From Caenorhabditis remanei (taxonomy: Eukaryota > Nematoda > Chromadorea > Rhabditida > Rhabditidae), in NCBI RefSeq assembly GCF_010183535.1, contig NC_071330.1, positions 1,001,217 to 1,065,216 on the forward strand: DNA of 64,000 nucleotides, written 5' to 3'. Of this stretch, positions 23,569 to 34,093 are shown piece after piece. The notes under the pieces were generated by a model. That model saw only the letters and a program-made list of their open reading frames with translations. It was not told where the DNA came from and did no database searches. Each line of letters starts with the position of its first letter. Position 1 is the stretch's first letter. Both the position numbers and the translations under genes were made by a program.

Positions 23569-24767
23569 TGTACACACTTTTTATTGGATAGTAGGGTATG
23601 GTCACCTGGGTTGTCTTTTTTTTGAAGGAGTTTGACCAATTTTAGTTTTTTTTCTATTTGTTCTTGTGATAAACATAATTTAATTCGTTCTATTGGATAC
23701 TGACTATTCTAAGAACTCTTACAGAGAAAGAAAAGGAGTAGACCATTTTTATGATTGTGCAGAGCTGTCTGGACGGAAATCAGAACCGTCAAATCTAGGT
23801 ATAATGACAAATCTAGGTATATAGAATTCGGATGGATCTATTTCGGACGACGGTACAGCACCATCCAGACTGGTCCGAATTTTTAAAATTTTATTAGAAA
23901 ATGAAGAAAAAGTGTAGATATACAAGCTTTTGATTAGAAATATTTTGAGCCGGTGCTTTTAGTTACAGTCGGTTGAAGCGGTGTGCTTCTTCAAATTAAT
24001 CAGGTTTGCCTTTCTGGGATAAGTCCGTACAGAAATTATGGCAACCTATTAAAACAGTGTGTAACAGCCTAGCAAAATTCCGGGTTCTTAACTACATTCC
24101 TCGAAAACCTTTGGAACCTACAAAAAATCAGTCTTACGAACTTTTTTCTTAGACAAAAATCGAAAAATTTTCGAGAAAAAAAGGAATTTTTCAGAACTGA
24201 ACTTCTGCCCGGCCCGTTGCAAGTCTGGTGTGTAACGGTGTTATGTTTAATCTCGTAATACCACATTTCAAAGTCCATCTGGATAATATACTTTTGTAAA
24301 GAGCACTTTTTTGACCCACGGTACAATTACGATCCGCCATCTGGCCCGTTGCAGATCACAAGTGTAGAACTCGGCGAGATCTACATTTTGGTATATTTTT
24401 CAGCTCATAACTTTGAGTTCGTTGCTAGTTACGCGTTCTGGCTCACTATGGTTAAAAACGAGAAAAATTTGGTTTATGGTGCAAAGCTTTTACTTGATGA
24501 CTAATGCCCCTTTTATATTTACCTCTCAATCGTTTTTTTGTTCCTTCAACACGTATTTTTATTTATATACTCTCTCTTTTTCTGACTTCTCGCATTTACC
24601 TCTTTCCCTTCTAAACATAGTTCATATTTACCCATTTATCCCATAGATTTTTCTGGAGTTCACCAAAAGTTCAATTATCACAAGAGAGTGTGAAAGACAA
24701 ACAGAACGAGTCGATAAATATAAAGATTCGCGAGAGAGATAGAGTCAAGGATTGGCAGCAGAAAGTT
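23569..24767. other. klp-6 to cysteine-rich gene intergenic region
   Basis: About 1.2 kb without coding support. It contains two adjacent TGACAAATCTAGGTATA-like repeats near 23800 and a fragment of the AAATATACCAAAATGTAGATC fold-back family at about 24330-24450. The last 130 bp are probably promoter and 5' UTR of the next gene. At 1.27 kb the gap is too long for a typical operon. Confidence 0.5.
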
Positions 24768-27700
24768 ATGATTCCGGTTCTCGTGTTGCTCTGCTCGACA
24801 ATTTTGCATCAGGCGGGAGGATATGTAATCGGAGGAGGTACTCAGGTATGTTATGGGATTGGAGAAAGTTTCAGAACTAGTAATATTGAAAAAAACTACA
24901 TTTCATGGCAAAGTACGTGAATGGCCTAGGAAACTTCACCGTGGCCTAGAAACCCAAAATCCCAATTTTGCTATGGCAGCTGCGTTTTAAACTTGTTTCG
25001 CGGCCGTGCGAGGCGTAAGGTCCTTAAATGCAGATTTTTAAATTTTTTCGAGTCGCGTTGCGTGCGCGTCGCGGTTTATATTGAAAAATACGAAAAACAA
25101 GCGTAAAAATCCTCTCTTTTTTGACAACGTGTCGCAACGGAGCGAGCTTCCGCAACCTTGCGCCGCGCAATGGTGACAAACAAGCACAACTCAAAAATTG
25201 ACAAAGTTTGCCAGTATGTAACACTGCTTAACAATGGCGCAACTATTTCAAAAATGTATTTTTCTTACTACGCAAATCTTGATCTACATTTTTGTAGTTG
25301 ACAACTTTTTTGTAGGGACTCACCCTGAAGAGTTATGACGGTTCGAAGTCAAAGGAAGAGCTCGTACAAAAAAAGTTGACAGCACTTCAAAAATAAAGTT
25401 CTAGACTTGCTTAAAGCTCAGGGTTTCAAAATTTTCATTTCCAGCCCGGCGGTAACCAAAACAACCCATCTGGTCCCAACTACAACGGAGGTATCGGAGG
25501 AGGTGTCTACCCGGGCGGTGGATCCAACGGAGGAGGCGTCCAACGTGACGAAGGTGGCTACTGTAACAGCAACACCGACTGTCGTTCCGGTTTATACTGT
25601 ACCGCATCGGTGAACGGTGTCAAAATCTGTCTGTCCACTAGCAATGGAGGCGGTGGAAGTGGGTACCCGACTAACACCGGAGGAGGCTGCACAACATCAG
25701 CGAACTGCCAGAACGGCGGTGTCTGTGTGGTTCGGAATGGAGTTGGAAGCTGTCAGATTCAAGCGGGAGGTTATGTGTCACCGGCTGCAAGACAGGGTAT
25801 GGTTAGATACCCGTCGTCGAATGGTTTGAGTGTCGGATAATAATTTTTTGTGTTTGTTGTCCTGGTGTCTCCTGTTTCCATGTACATGTCCCTTGTCGTT
25901 GTCCGTGTCAATAAATGTTGAAAGTGTCGTAAGATTTTATGCATTGTACGCAAGCACGCTATATTCTGAAACCAGTTTCCAGATTTCAACGAAGACGTAT
26001 TCTCCAAAAACGCTCCAGAGCCCGGAAAAATGAATAGTGGATGTGAGCGAGACGCGGATTGTGATGATGAGCTCTCGTGTACCCTTTATTTTGGAGAAAT
26101 GATGTGTAGGGTGAGTTGGACATCTGGATGTACAGTAGCACAGACATTAATTTTGAGTATCTAGGCACCCATTAAGCCATTGGTCCCGTTGCGGTGTGAA
26201 TCTGACGCCGAGTGTCCGTCGACTGAGTACTTGTGTGTGTTTAGTACGGCAATGCAGGATAGAGTCTGTTATAAATATGGAGGTGAGTGGGAACAAGGCT
26301 GTCGCACGGCCATCCGCGGCTTTTTCTTGAAAATTTCAAATAGTCGCGGTCGGCCCAATAAGGTTTGGCAGGGATTCAAGTCTTGAAGCTCAGAATTCGT
26401 AGGCTAAAATTTCATACCAGCAAAGACTCTAAACTGTTCAAGGAAGCACTACAGTATAGTCCGTGAGCCTATAACTGGAAAAATAGATCCCTACCTTACA
26501 ACTAAGCAGAAAATTTAAATGTTGGAGCTTTAAAGCCTAAATCCTGATATTTCCCCAATTTTTTGATCTCTCTTTCGGCAACAATATGTACCGTTTTGAA
26601 ATTTCCCGTTGCTAAACCTACATTACAGATTTTACGGTAAACCGAGATTTGACACTTTTTGTAAGCATCATAAATTTAAAGCATTATCCCTTGTTTAGCA
26701 CCCTTACCTTATCATCTTTCAAAGTGATCAGAGTTACATGGAACTCAGACTTTAGACTTCTGACTTCCGATTTCCGGATAAGAAAATCTTACTTTCATGC
26801 AACTCTGGTATAGATCACATCTAGAATCTCCAATCCAAGAATCAGGCATTGCTCACTTTTTAGTTACCAGAATCTTTTTCTCTGAACACATGCATAATCG
26901 GAACAAAAAACTTTTCCTTTATGTTTCAAAACCGTTTTTCTTACAAGTTAGACTTTGACAGTGTAAAGTCTTTAGCAAAGGAATTCAGTTCCAGTCCCCC
27001 TATTCTTTCCAGACATTGTCACCGATGGCTATGTGATCCCTATCAAGCACAAAATCTCAATGGAGATGCTCAAGACCTCCACTTCCTCACCACCGCCCAC
27101 GTCTTCATCGTTTCTATCTTCATACGTAACCCCCAATTTACCCGAGGTGAAAACCAAAACAGAAGGGGCGACTAATGGACTTTTCGCCGAATCCGAGGCG
27201 ATATTCGAGGAGGAACCCGGAAGTCTTCTGACTTCGACTCTTCGTAAGTGCTCTCTCTTATCACCACTCCATTTTCTTATTTTTTATGAGTTTTCCTTCT
27301 CGTTTCAGAGAAACGAGCCGACGACGCTCCGAAAATTGGTCACGCGCCGATTTATGTGAAAATGGAAGATGGTCCTTCTGAAACCCGGGTATCCGGGCAG
27401 CATGATGGTGAGGCGGTGAAAATGACAAAGGTGATTGTGAAGGAGGAAGACCCGGAAGTGGCTGGAACTCTGAAATCGGAACGAGTGAATATTGGGAGAG
27501 GTGTCGAGTTGGTGGATGACGAGCCAATCGATCCAATGGCTACAGTATGCCAGTTTGATTATCATGTAAGGAGAAGAGGAGTGATATGCTGAGTCGCTAC
27601 GCAGCGAGCTAACTGATAGTAGAAGAATGGGTGGTTGCAAAGTTGTACAAATGACATAGTTTCAAAACGTCTCTGTTTTCAAGTGTCTGGTTTTAAAACG

Positions 27701-30700
27701 TCGAATGTGCACTTTTTTGCAGACTTAGGGTTAGGAAATGTTCGATTTATGATTACTTCCAAAATAGGCAATGTAAGTATCATATTTAGCATACTAGCAA
27801 ACCGGGCCGGCTCGTAACTCGCGTCAAACTCAATATTATGAGCTGAAAAATATACCAAAATGTAGATCACGGCGAGTTTTATGTCTGTAACCTATTACGG
27901 GCCGGATGGCTATTCGTTAATGTGTCGCGGGCCGGGAAAAAGTGCCCGAAAACGCGAAAATAGCCGAAAAACCCATTCTAACCCGGCCCGCGACACATTA
28001 ACGAATACACATCCGGCCCGTAATAGGTTACAGGCATAAAACTCGCCGTGATGTACAGTTTGGTATATTTTTCAGCTCATAATATTGAGTTTGACGCGAG
28101 TTACGCGCCGGCCAGGTTTGCAAGTATGATATTTAGTGCCTTGAGCGACTCATAACAGAGAATTTCCATCTTATTTTCCCCAATGGTTGCACTTTTAGGC
28201 GAAACTTATACTTTTGAAAAACTGACGTCACGAGGAGTCCGAATCTGTTTGTAAATTTTTTGCTAATATCAAAATAAAATGAGTTGCGGGTCTGTTAGAA
28301 ACAGGCCTTTAATACTTCACGAAAATTCAGAATCCCAACACTTTTCAGTGCCGCATGGGAGAAAGCTGTTCTGGAAGAGTCCGGTTTGTGGATCGCAATG
28401 TTACAGTATGCCGCTATGACATCCTCAAAAAACAACGACAATGTATATATCATTCTGATTGTTTATCAGGGCAGGTATGTAGGTTAAATTCGCTGAGTAT
28501 CGACTCTCCGATACGTAGCTCATTATTTCAGCGTTGCACTGCTAAAAGCAAAGATCTCGCAACATGTGAGACGGACATTTCCGCCACGATTGGCTCTCTC
28601 CAATGTTTTTATGATTATGAGTGTTCCGGTGGAGAGAAATGCACTCTTGTTGATGAGAAGGAACGGAAGTTCGTGTGTCGACCGTCGCCGACCTCTGATC
28701 CACGGATGAATCAGATATGCACCACTAATGCGCAGTGCCCTTTTCAGCAGGTGGGTTGTAAGGGGTCGTTTGAGGGGACTCGCTTTCAGACATTGTAACT
28801 TTGTGTGTTTTGAAGGATTTCTTAAAATTCAAAGTGTTCTAAAAAAGTTGGACTCACTTTACCAAAACTAAAACCGGGAAAGGTGCGAATCATAATGTGA
28901 AAATTGATAGTACTCTTGAAATAAGAATGGGACCATTTTCGAGAGAAATGTCTCTGGAAATCATGTCCATTCGATTACCCATGTGAAGTGAGCTACACAT
29001 ACATCTTCAAATATATGCCTTACTTTTCATTTTGGGGACTAATTTTCAATTTTTCAAGTTTTAAAGTCATTTCCAATAATCTATAGTCGCATTCGTTTCA
29101 TCTGCGATCATAGAGTTGATATTTATTTTCAAAAACTGTGTTTTGTCATGTTTTAACAAAATTCCGAGAAGATCTGTGTTTTTGGGTTTTCAGCAGGGAA
29201 AATGACTTTCAAACTGGAAAAATTGGAAATAAGTCTCCGAAATGAAAGGTAAGCCTTAAATTTGAAAATGTACAGTACCGGACAAAAAGTATCAACCTTG
29301 GCTGTTTTCAGTGGAAAATGACCAATTTTGAAAGTGTGCCATAGTAATTCTGACTGTCACACCAAGAAAACTTTTAATGGATCATACAGATCAAGGATAG
29401 AACTTTATTTTTGTAGTTGACAACTTTTTTGTACGGACATTCCCTAGCATTTTACATATCGAGAAAGTAATTTTTTCCTCAAATCGACCAATTTCAGTGC
29501 GAAGTAGTGTGATTTTTAAGCTGTCGTCTTAAAATGAATATAACTCTCTAGGGAGCGTCCGTACAAAAAAGTTGTCAACTGCAAAAATGGAGCTCTACGT
29601 TCAATCTATATGGTTCATTAAAAGTGTTTATGGTGTGACATTCAGAATTACCATGACACACTCTAAAAGTTGGTAATTTTCCACTGAAAACAGCCAAAGT
29701 TGAAAACATTTTTGTCTGGTACTGTATGTGTACCTCACTCAGCACGGATACATTGAATAGACATGTTTTGCTATTTTCTTCCAACAGTTACCCTTTCGAG
29801 AGCAAAATAAACCAGGATCTTATTTTCACGGCGTTTAAAAACGTACTTCTCTTGTTTGAAATGAAATGGGTAACCTATTCCTCTTCCAGACAAAAACTTC
29901 TTGAAAAGAGGCCCTTTCTGAATTCAAAAATTCAAACAACTCCCCACGATCCTAAACCCCCTCTCTCTATCGTCCATTCAACAAAACCACCACGCCAGAC
30001 AAAACAAAATGACACAGCAAGTTCTTGTTTGCAAGCAAAAAACCCAAGTTTTTTTTCAATTTCTCTCTTTTTATTATTATTCATACCCAAAAACAACAGG
30101 AAAAGAAAGAAGAAAGTAACACAATAGAGGGGGAGCGGGTGGATAATGACACTCTTTCTTTTCTTCTGCCCCTCCGGAAGTATTCGTCATTATTCCTTGT
30201 TTGGAGATTCCTGATTTATGTTTTTTTTTGTTGAAAATTTGTTTCCGGTCCGGGATTGAAATGAGCGGGAAAGGGGGAAACCGTCTGTCTGTGTGTACGG
30301 GTGTTATGGGACGTGACCTACATCATTGGAAAGCGGAGAAAACGCTGGCTCCAAATATATATTCAGTTTATGCCCTCGAGGCCTGGTATTCGAGAAAAAT
30401 GAGGTCAAAGTTTGGACTCCTGACAAGCGTGGCGCAGGTGGTAGTGGGGGCGGTGTGGCCAACTTTTGACCTCATTTTTTTCGAATACCAGGCCTCGAGG
30501 GCATAAACTGAATATATATTTGTAATCAGCATTTTCTCAGCTTTTCAATGATATAGGTATGATCACGACCCATAACTCCCCGGTCACCTGGAGGCCTTCC
30601 CTAGTGAGCCACTAAATAAAGTTTAAAACTACTTTTACGCACACTAGCGGAAACTTAAACGGTATAAACTGAAAAAAATACTAAAAAGTAGATCTCAGCG

Positions 30701-31972
30701 AGATCTACGTACTTGACTCAATTCAGGCAAGATATCTTTTTGTTATTGTGCCGCGGGCTGAGCTATAAGAATTTTTTTTTAATCATTTTCGCATCTTGAC
30801 ACTTTTTGCCGGCCCGCGCCATATTAAGGCTGCATCCGAAATAAATTATGAATTTTACGTCGGTGAGATGTCCAAAGTAACCGTTTTGTGTCGCGTGACT
30901 TTTTGCGTGGACTGTCACGAAATCGTGTCGAGATTCATCCATTTTTGGCGCCAAATTACTGCGCTTTCAAAACATTTTCTATTATTTTGCATTGAATGCT
31001 GAAGCGCAAATTTGCCGCTGAAATTGGATGGGTCTCGCCACGATTTTGTGATAGTTCACGCGAAAAGGCACGAGACACAAAACGATTTCTTTAGACACCT
31101 TGCTGACACATAAACTAGTTTGGACGCAGCATAACGAGTAAGCATACAGTACTGGCCATAAGAATGCGACACTTGCAGTTTTTAGTTGAAAATGGTCAAC
31201 TTTGACTGTGAGACGGTCTTCCTGATAGTCTCACAATATTGATTATTTATGGACTATACAGATCACAATTAGAGCTTCATTTTTGTAGTTGACAACTTTT
31301 TTGTACGGGCACATCTTAAGAAGTTAGGCAGTCAATTTAAACAGCTCAAAAATGTCTCCTTTTAGCACTGAAAAAGGGCAAAATTTTCGAGAAAATTCTT
31401 TGACGATTGATAACTTCTTGGGATTTGCCCGTACTAAAAGTTGTCAACTACAAGAATGGAGCTTTATTTATGATCTATACATTCCATGAACAATCAATAT
31501 TATGAGACTATCCGGGAGGCCGTCTCACAGTCACAAAGTTGACCATTTTCAACTAAAAACTGCAAGTGTCGCATTCTTTTGGCCAGGGCTGCACGGCCCG
31601 AATGAAGTCACTGATATAGAATTCGTGGAGATCTTTATTTTGGTCTATTTTTCAGCTCATAAAACTAAAGCGCCGACCCGGTTTCAAGTTTGCTTTTAGA
31701 TATCAATACCCAAAAAGAAGTACTATTGCCGTCTTTAAAAAAACTCAAAACATTGAAATTTTCAAGTTCCGTATTCTGAAAATGGGGAAATCTAAAAACC
31801 GGAATCCGGAATCCCAAAATATCTTCCATCCCATATCGTCCCCTTCCAGGTCTGCCGTCAATCAGCCGGAATCTCCCTTTGTGTCGACGTGTCCATCTCG
31901 AAGAATCCTGCAATGCTACACGAACGTCTGTGGCGATTCCTCCGCAATTTCATCTTCCATCGACGACGATGA
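24768..31972 (+). CDS. Secreted cysteine-rich multi-module protein (EB-like repeats), uncharacterised
   Basis: Function unknown; predicted secreted. Exons 24768-24845, 25445-25796, 25983-26110, 26165-26282, 27013-27243, 27309-27565, 28349-28474, 28532-28750 and 31850-31972 join in one frame to 543 aa, with all junctions GT-AG and phase-compatible. Start MIPVLVLLCSTILHQAGG is a signal peptide; an in-frame ATG at 24690 would add 26 polar residues and hide it, so 24768 is preferred. After a Gly/Pro-rich stretch come about seven modules of pattern C-x5-C-x4-6-C-x7-12-C (YCNSNTDCRSGLYC, GCTTSANCQNGGVC, GCERDADCDDELSC, RCESDAECPSTEYLC, QCIYHSDC, QCFYDYECSGGEKC, ICTTNAQC). A Cys-free acidic Ser/Pro/Glu region (exons 5-6) interrupts them. 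The spacing resembles nematode EB or dickkopf-like modules, but I do not recognise the orthologue. The last intron (3.1 kb) holds several palindromes. Reading past the 25797 donor reaches a stop at 25838-25840 with its own poly(A) signal, suggesting a short isoform of 157 aa. Confidence 0.75.
25265..25402. repeat. Fragment of the GTTGTCAACTACAAAAATG palindromic family
   Basis: TTTTTGTAGTTGACAACTTT followed by an eroded opposite arm TACAAAAAAAGTTGACAGCA, in intron 1 of the cysteine-rich gene. Confidence 0.65.
25910..25915 (+). terminator. Poly(A) signal for the short isoform of the cysteine-rich gene
   Basis: AATAAA 70 bp after the read-through stop at 25838-25840 and inside what the long isoform removes as intron 2. 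Its position suggests alternative 3'-end use rather than a spliced-only transcript. Confidence 0.5.
26735..26812. repeat. Short inverted repeat (GAGTTnCATGnAA...TTGCATGCAACTC type)
   Basis: AGAGTTACATGGAACTCAGAC faces TTCATGCAACTCTGG across a hairpin with TTCCGATTTCCGGATAAGAA. A related copy is at about 35795-35870. Confidence 0.5.
27800..28135. repeat. Intact copy of the AAATATACCAAAATGTAGATC / GTGTCGCGGGCCGG palindrome
   Basis: CGTAACTCGCGTCAAACTCA at the left is matched by TGAGTTTGACGCGAGTTACG at the right, with GGATGGCTATTCGTTAATGT / ACATTAACGAATACACATCC in the middle. Useful as the reference copy when reading the interrupted ones at 10828 and 43383. Confidence 0.85.
29271..29726. repeat. 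Intact reference copy of the GTTGTCAACTACAAAAATG palindrome
   Basis: Ends TACAGTACCGGACAAAAAG and CTGGTACTGTA are inverted, TA at both ends. Arms are about 220 bp with a central segment containing TTAAAATGAATATAACTCTC. In the last intron of the cysteine-rich gene. Confidence 0.85.
30300..30600. repeat. CCTCGAGGCCTGGTATTCGA palindrome
   Basis: The left arm contains TTCAGTTTATGCCCTCGAGG; the right arm contains the complement CCTCGAGGGCATAAACTGAA, and the arms are about 110 bp. A single-arm relative lies at about 34505-34680 in the nlp-43 gene. Confidence 0.8.
30640..30840. repeat. Eroded copy of the AAATATACCAAAATGTAGATC family
   Basis: GAAAAAAATACTAAAAAGTAGATCTC, then TTGTTATTGTGCCGCGGGC and GGCCCGCGCCATATTAAGG: same order of blocks as the intact copy at 27800-28135, with mutations. 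Confidence 0.6.
31145..31586. repeat. GTTGTCAACTACAAAAATG-family palindrome
   Basis: TACAGTACTGGCCATAAGAATGCGACACTTGCAG at the left mirrors CTGCAAGTGTCGCATTCTTTTGGCCAG at the right (long inverted ends). A short piece of the other palindromic family follows at about 31610-31695. Confidence 0.8.
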
Positions 31973-34093
31973 CTCTCCACTACCAGTTGCCCCCGTCACT
32001 TTTACGACTTTTAATTTATCCGTCACTTTTCTTCGTTTTCCTTGTTGCTCATTCTATTCTATTTCCCTTTTTCCACCAGCTATAAAAATTGGAAGATTGT
32101 TTGAATTAGTTTCTGTTTGTCCGCATGTCCAAAACTCGCTCAAATCCAATTTTCTCAGAATCCCAATTTTATTAGTATTTTCAAGAAAACTTTCAAAAAA
32201 AAACTGCGCTTACTCCAAAAAAGACACACACATGTACATATTGCTACCGGAACTCGTAAATCAGTGCTCCCTAATGGGAAAATGACGGGCGGCACAAATA
32301 GAAACGCCCGGTGGCGGCGAGGTTTTGAAGTTTGGGAAAGGGACGGGTGGTTAGGCAACGTTGAATAATTTTTGAGCGGTTAAAATTTGGTTTTTTGAAC
32401 TAGTTTAAGGTATTTTGAGTTTTGGGGTCATGTTGAAAGTCTTCTCTAAACGTTGTTTTAATTATTAGTGATGATTCTCACAACTGCGCCCTACCAAACT
32501 CGATTCTTGGTTTCGCCAGATTTACTTACTTTTGAAAAGAAATCAAGATCTACATTTGTGTAGTTGACCACTTTTTTCGTACAGCCACTCCATAGAGAGA
32601 TGTGGTCTGTTAAAGATAGTACTTGTCGGAAGCAACAAAGTCCTTCCAATACTTGAAGACCTATAACTTTTCAGATAGTACCTGTAAAAAGCAGTGATCA
32701 ACTACAAAAATTGAGAACTAAAATTGACTTACACGTGAGCAAAAACGTAGAAAGCTGAAACTGCTTTTGGAACCAGGACGCGTTAGTAAAGTCCGTTCAT
32801 TTGAAAATGAGGCTTAACAGTTTGTCTAGTCTCTAACAGGGTTGAGCGGAATTCCGCCTTCCAGCTTGAAAAATTTGTTTGCCTACTCGAATTTCCTCAT
32901 GTTTTTGTGAGATGTTTTGCAGCAAAGCCATAAGTTCTTACCATCATTACAAAATTGGGCTTTTTTCAATAAAATAAGGCCAAAATCGGCTTCCGCTTCC
33001 TCATTTCCTTTCAAACTTGACAAATTCCCAAAAAAGGATCGAAGGAATTCGAGCTCTTTCTCTTTCGTTCCTTGTTCCTTGTTCTCAAGCCAAGCTTAAA
33101 ACAATGACCAGGAAACTCGAATTTCTTCTTTTTTTCGAATTTTCAATTTTTCCCCCCATCTTCCCTATTTTTGATTTTTCGCTCTCTCTCTCCCTCTCCC
33201 CGCCTTAGAGTGTCATAATCCTTATGACATCAAACTCTTGGAAATGCATAGCTGGTTGATGAGTGACCACTTGGTAGATAAAAATAAGACATTTTTGTTT
33301 AGTTGGTGTCCAGTAAAACATGTTGCAAATATTTTCACTAATCTTCTTTTTAAAAAGGTCTACATCATTTTTAAGACTGAAAGACTAATCCTGTTAGTAC
33401 GATGTGATAGGATAAGTCAGAAAATGTATACTTGGACATCCGGATAAACAGACATCCCGGACATCCGGAAACACAGGCAGACACCAAATGATCAAGTTAG
33501 TGTCAAGGAAGTATGCTGCGATCAAGAAACGGACGGGTTTTAGGGAGTTCTGAAAATGGACGTTTTGAAACCAAGCCAAGAAGTTTTAAAACCAGGACGT
33601 TTCAAAACTGAGAAATTTTAAAGTTAGGACATTTCAAAACCGAGATTTTTTGAAACCAGATGAACGTTGTCTTCAACTTTTTGCGTTTGACCGGTTCTAA
33701 CCTGCTCCATTTCAAAACTACACAGTTCCGAAACGTCTTCTGGTTTCAAAACTTTCTAAAAATGGATTTCCCAATATTTGCAACTAATTCTGACACTTTT
33801 TCCTCGCTTTTTTTCTTTTTTAACATTTCCATACAACTCCTAAATATTTCAGAACTGTCCCTCATCTTTTTTTTCTTCTGACGTCATATCTCTCTCCCAT
33901 AGTAACCATCCCCTCCCCCCACGCCTTCACAAAACCCCTCATCAAGTAGGCGTGGCTTTGAATTTCACAAAGTGGGCGGAGCCTATTTTCTTCCCCCCGA
34001 CTCCGCCCCATCTGTTCCAAAGCTCGCTCGTGTCTGAATTCAGGGTCACTTTTGCTTGAAGGCTCACCACCTCGAAGCATACAAACAAAAAGG
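31973..34093. other. Intergenic region upstream of nlp-43
   Basis: No exon was supported. It holds a fragment of the GTTGTCAACTAC family (about 32545-32725), a GTTGAGCGGAATTCCGCCTT repeat piece (about 32842-32875; relatives near 23120-23200, 42352, 51270-51364 and 59683-59750), a cagacagac patch (33430-33485) and TTTCAAAACnGAGACGTTTC-like units (33540-33760). Pyrimidine-rich sequence from 33780 onward is the probable nlp-43 promoter. Confidence 0.5.

Noticed and set aside
23569..24768. Operon linking klp-6 with the cysteine-rich gene
   Set aside because: The gap is about 1.27 kb and there is a poly(A) signal right after klp-6; no SL2-type spacing.
25401..25607. Alternative frames over the exon at 25445-25796
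   Set aside because: Only the frame with regular cysteines joins the signal peptide exon and the next exons.
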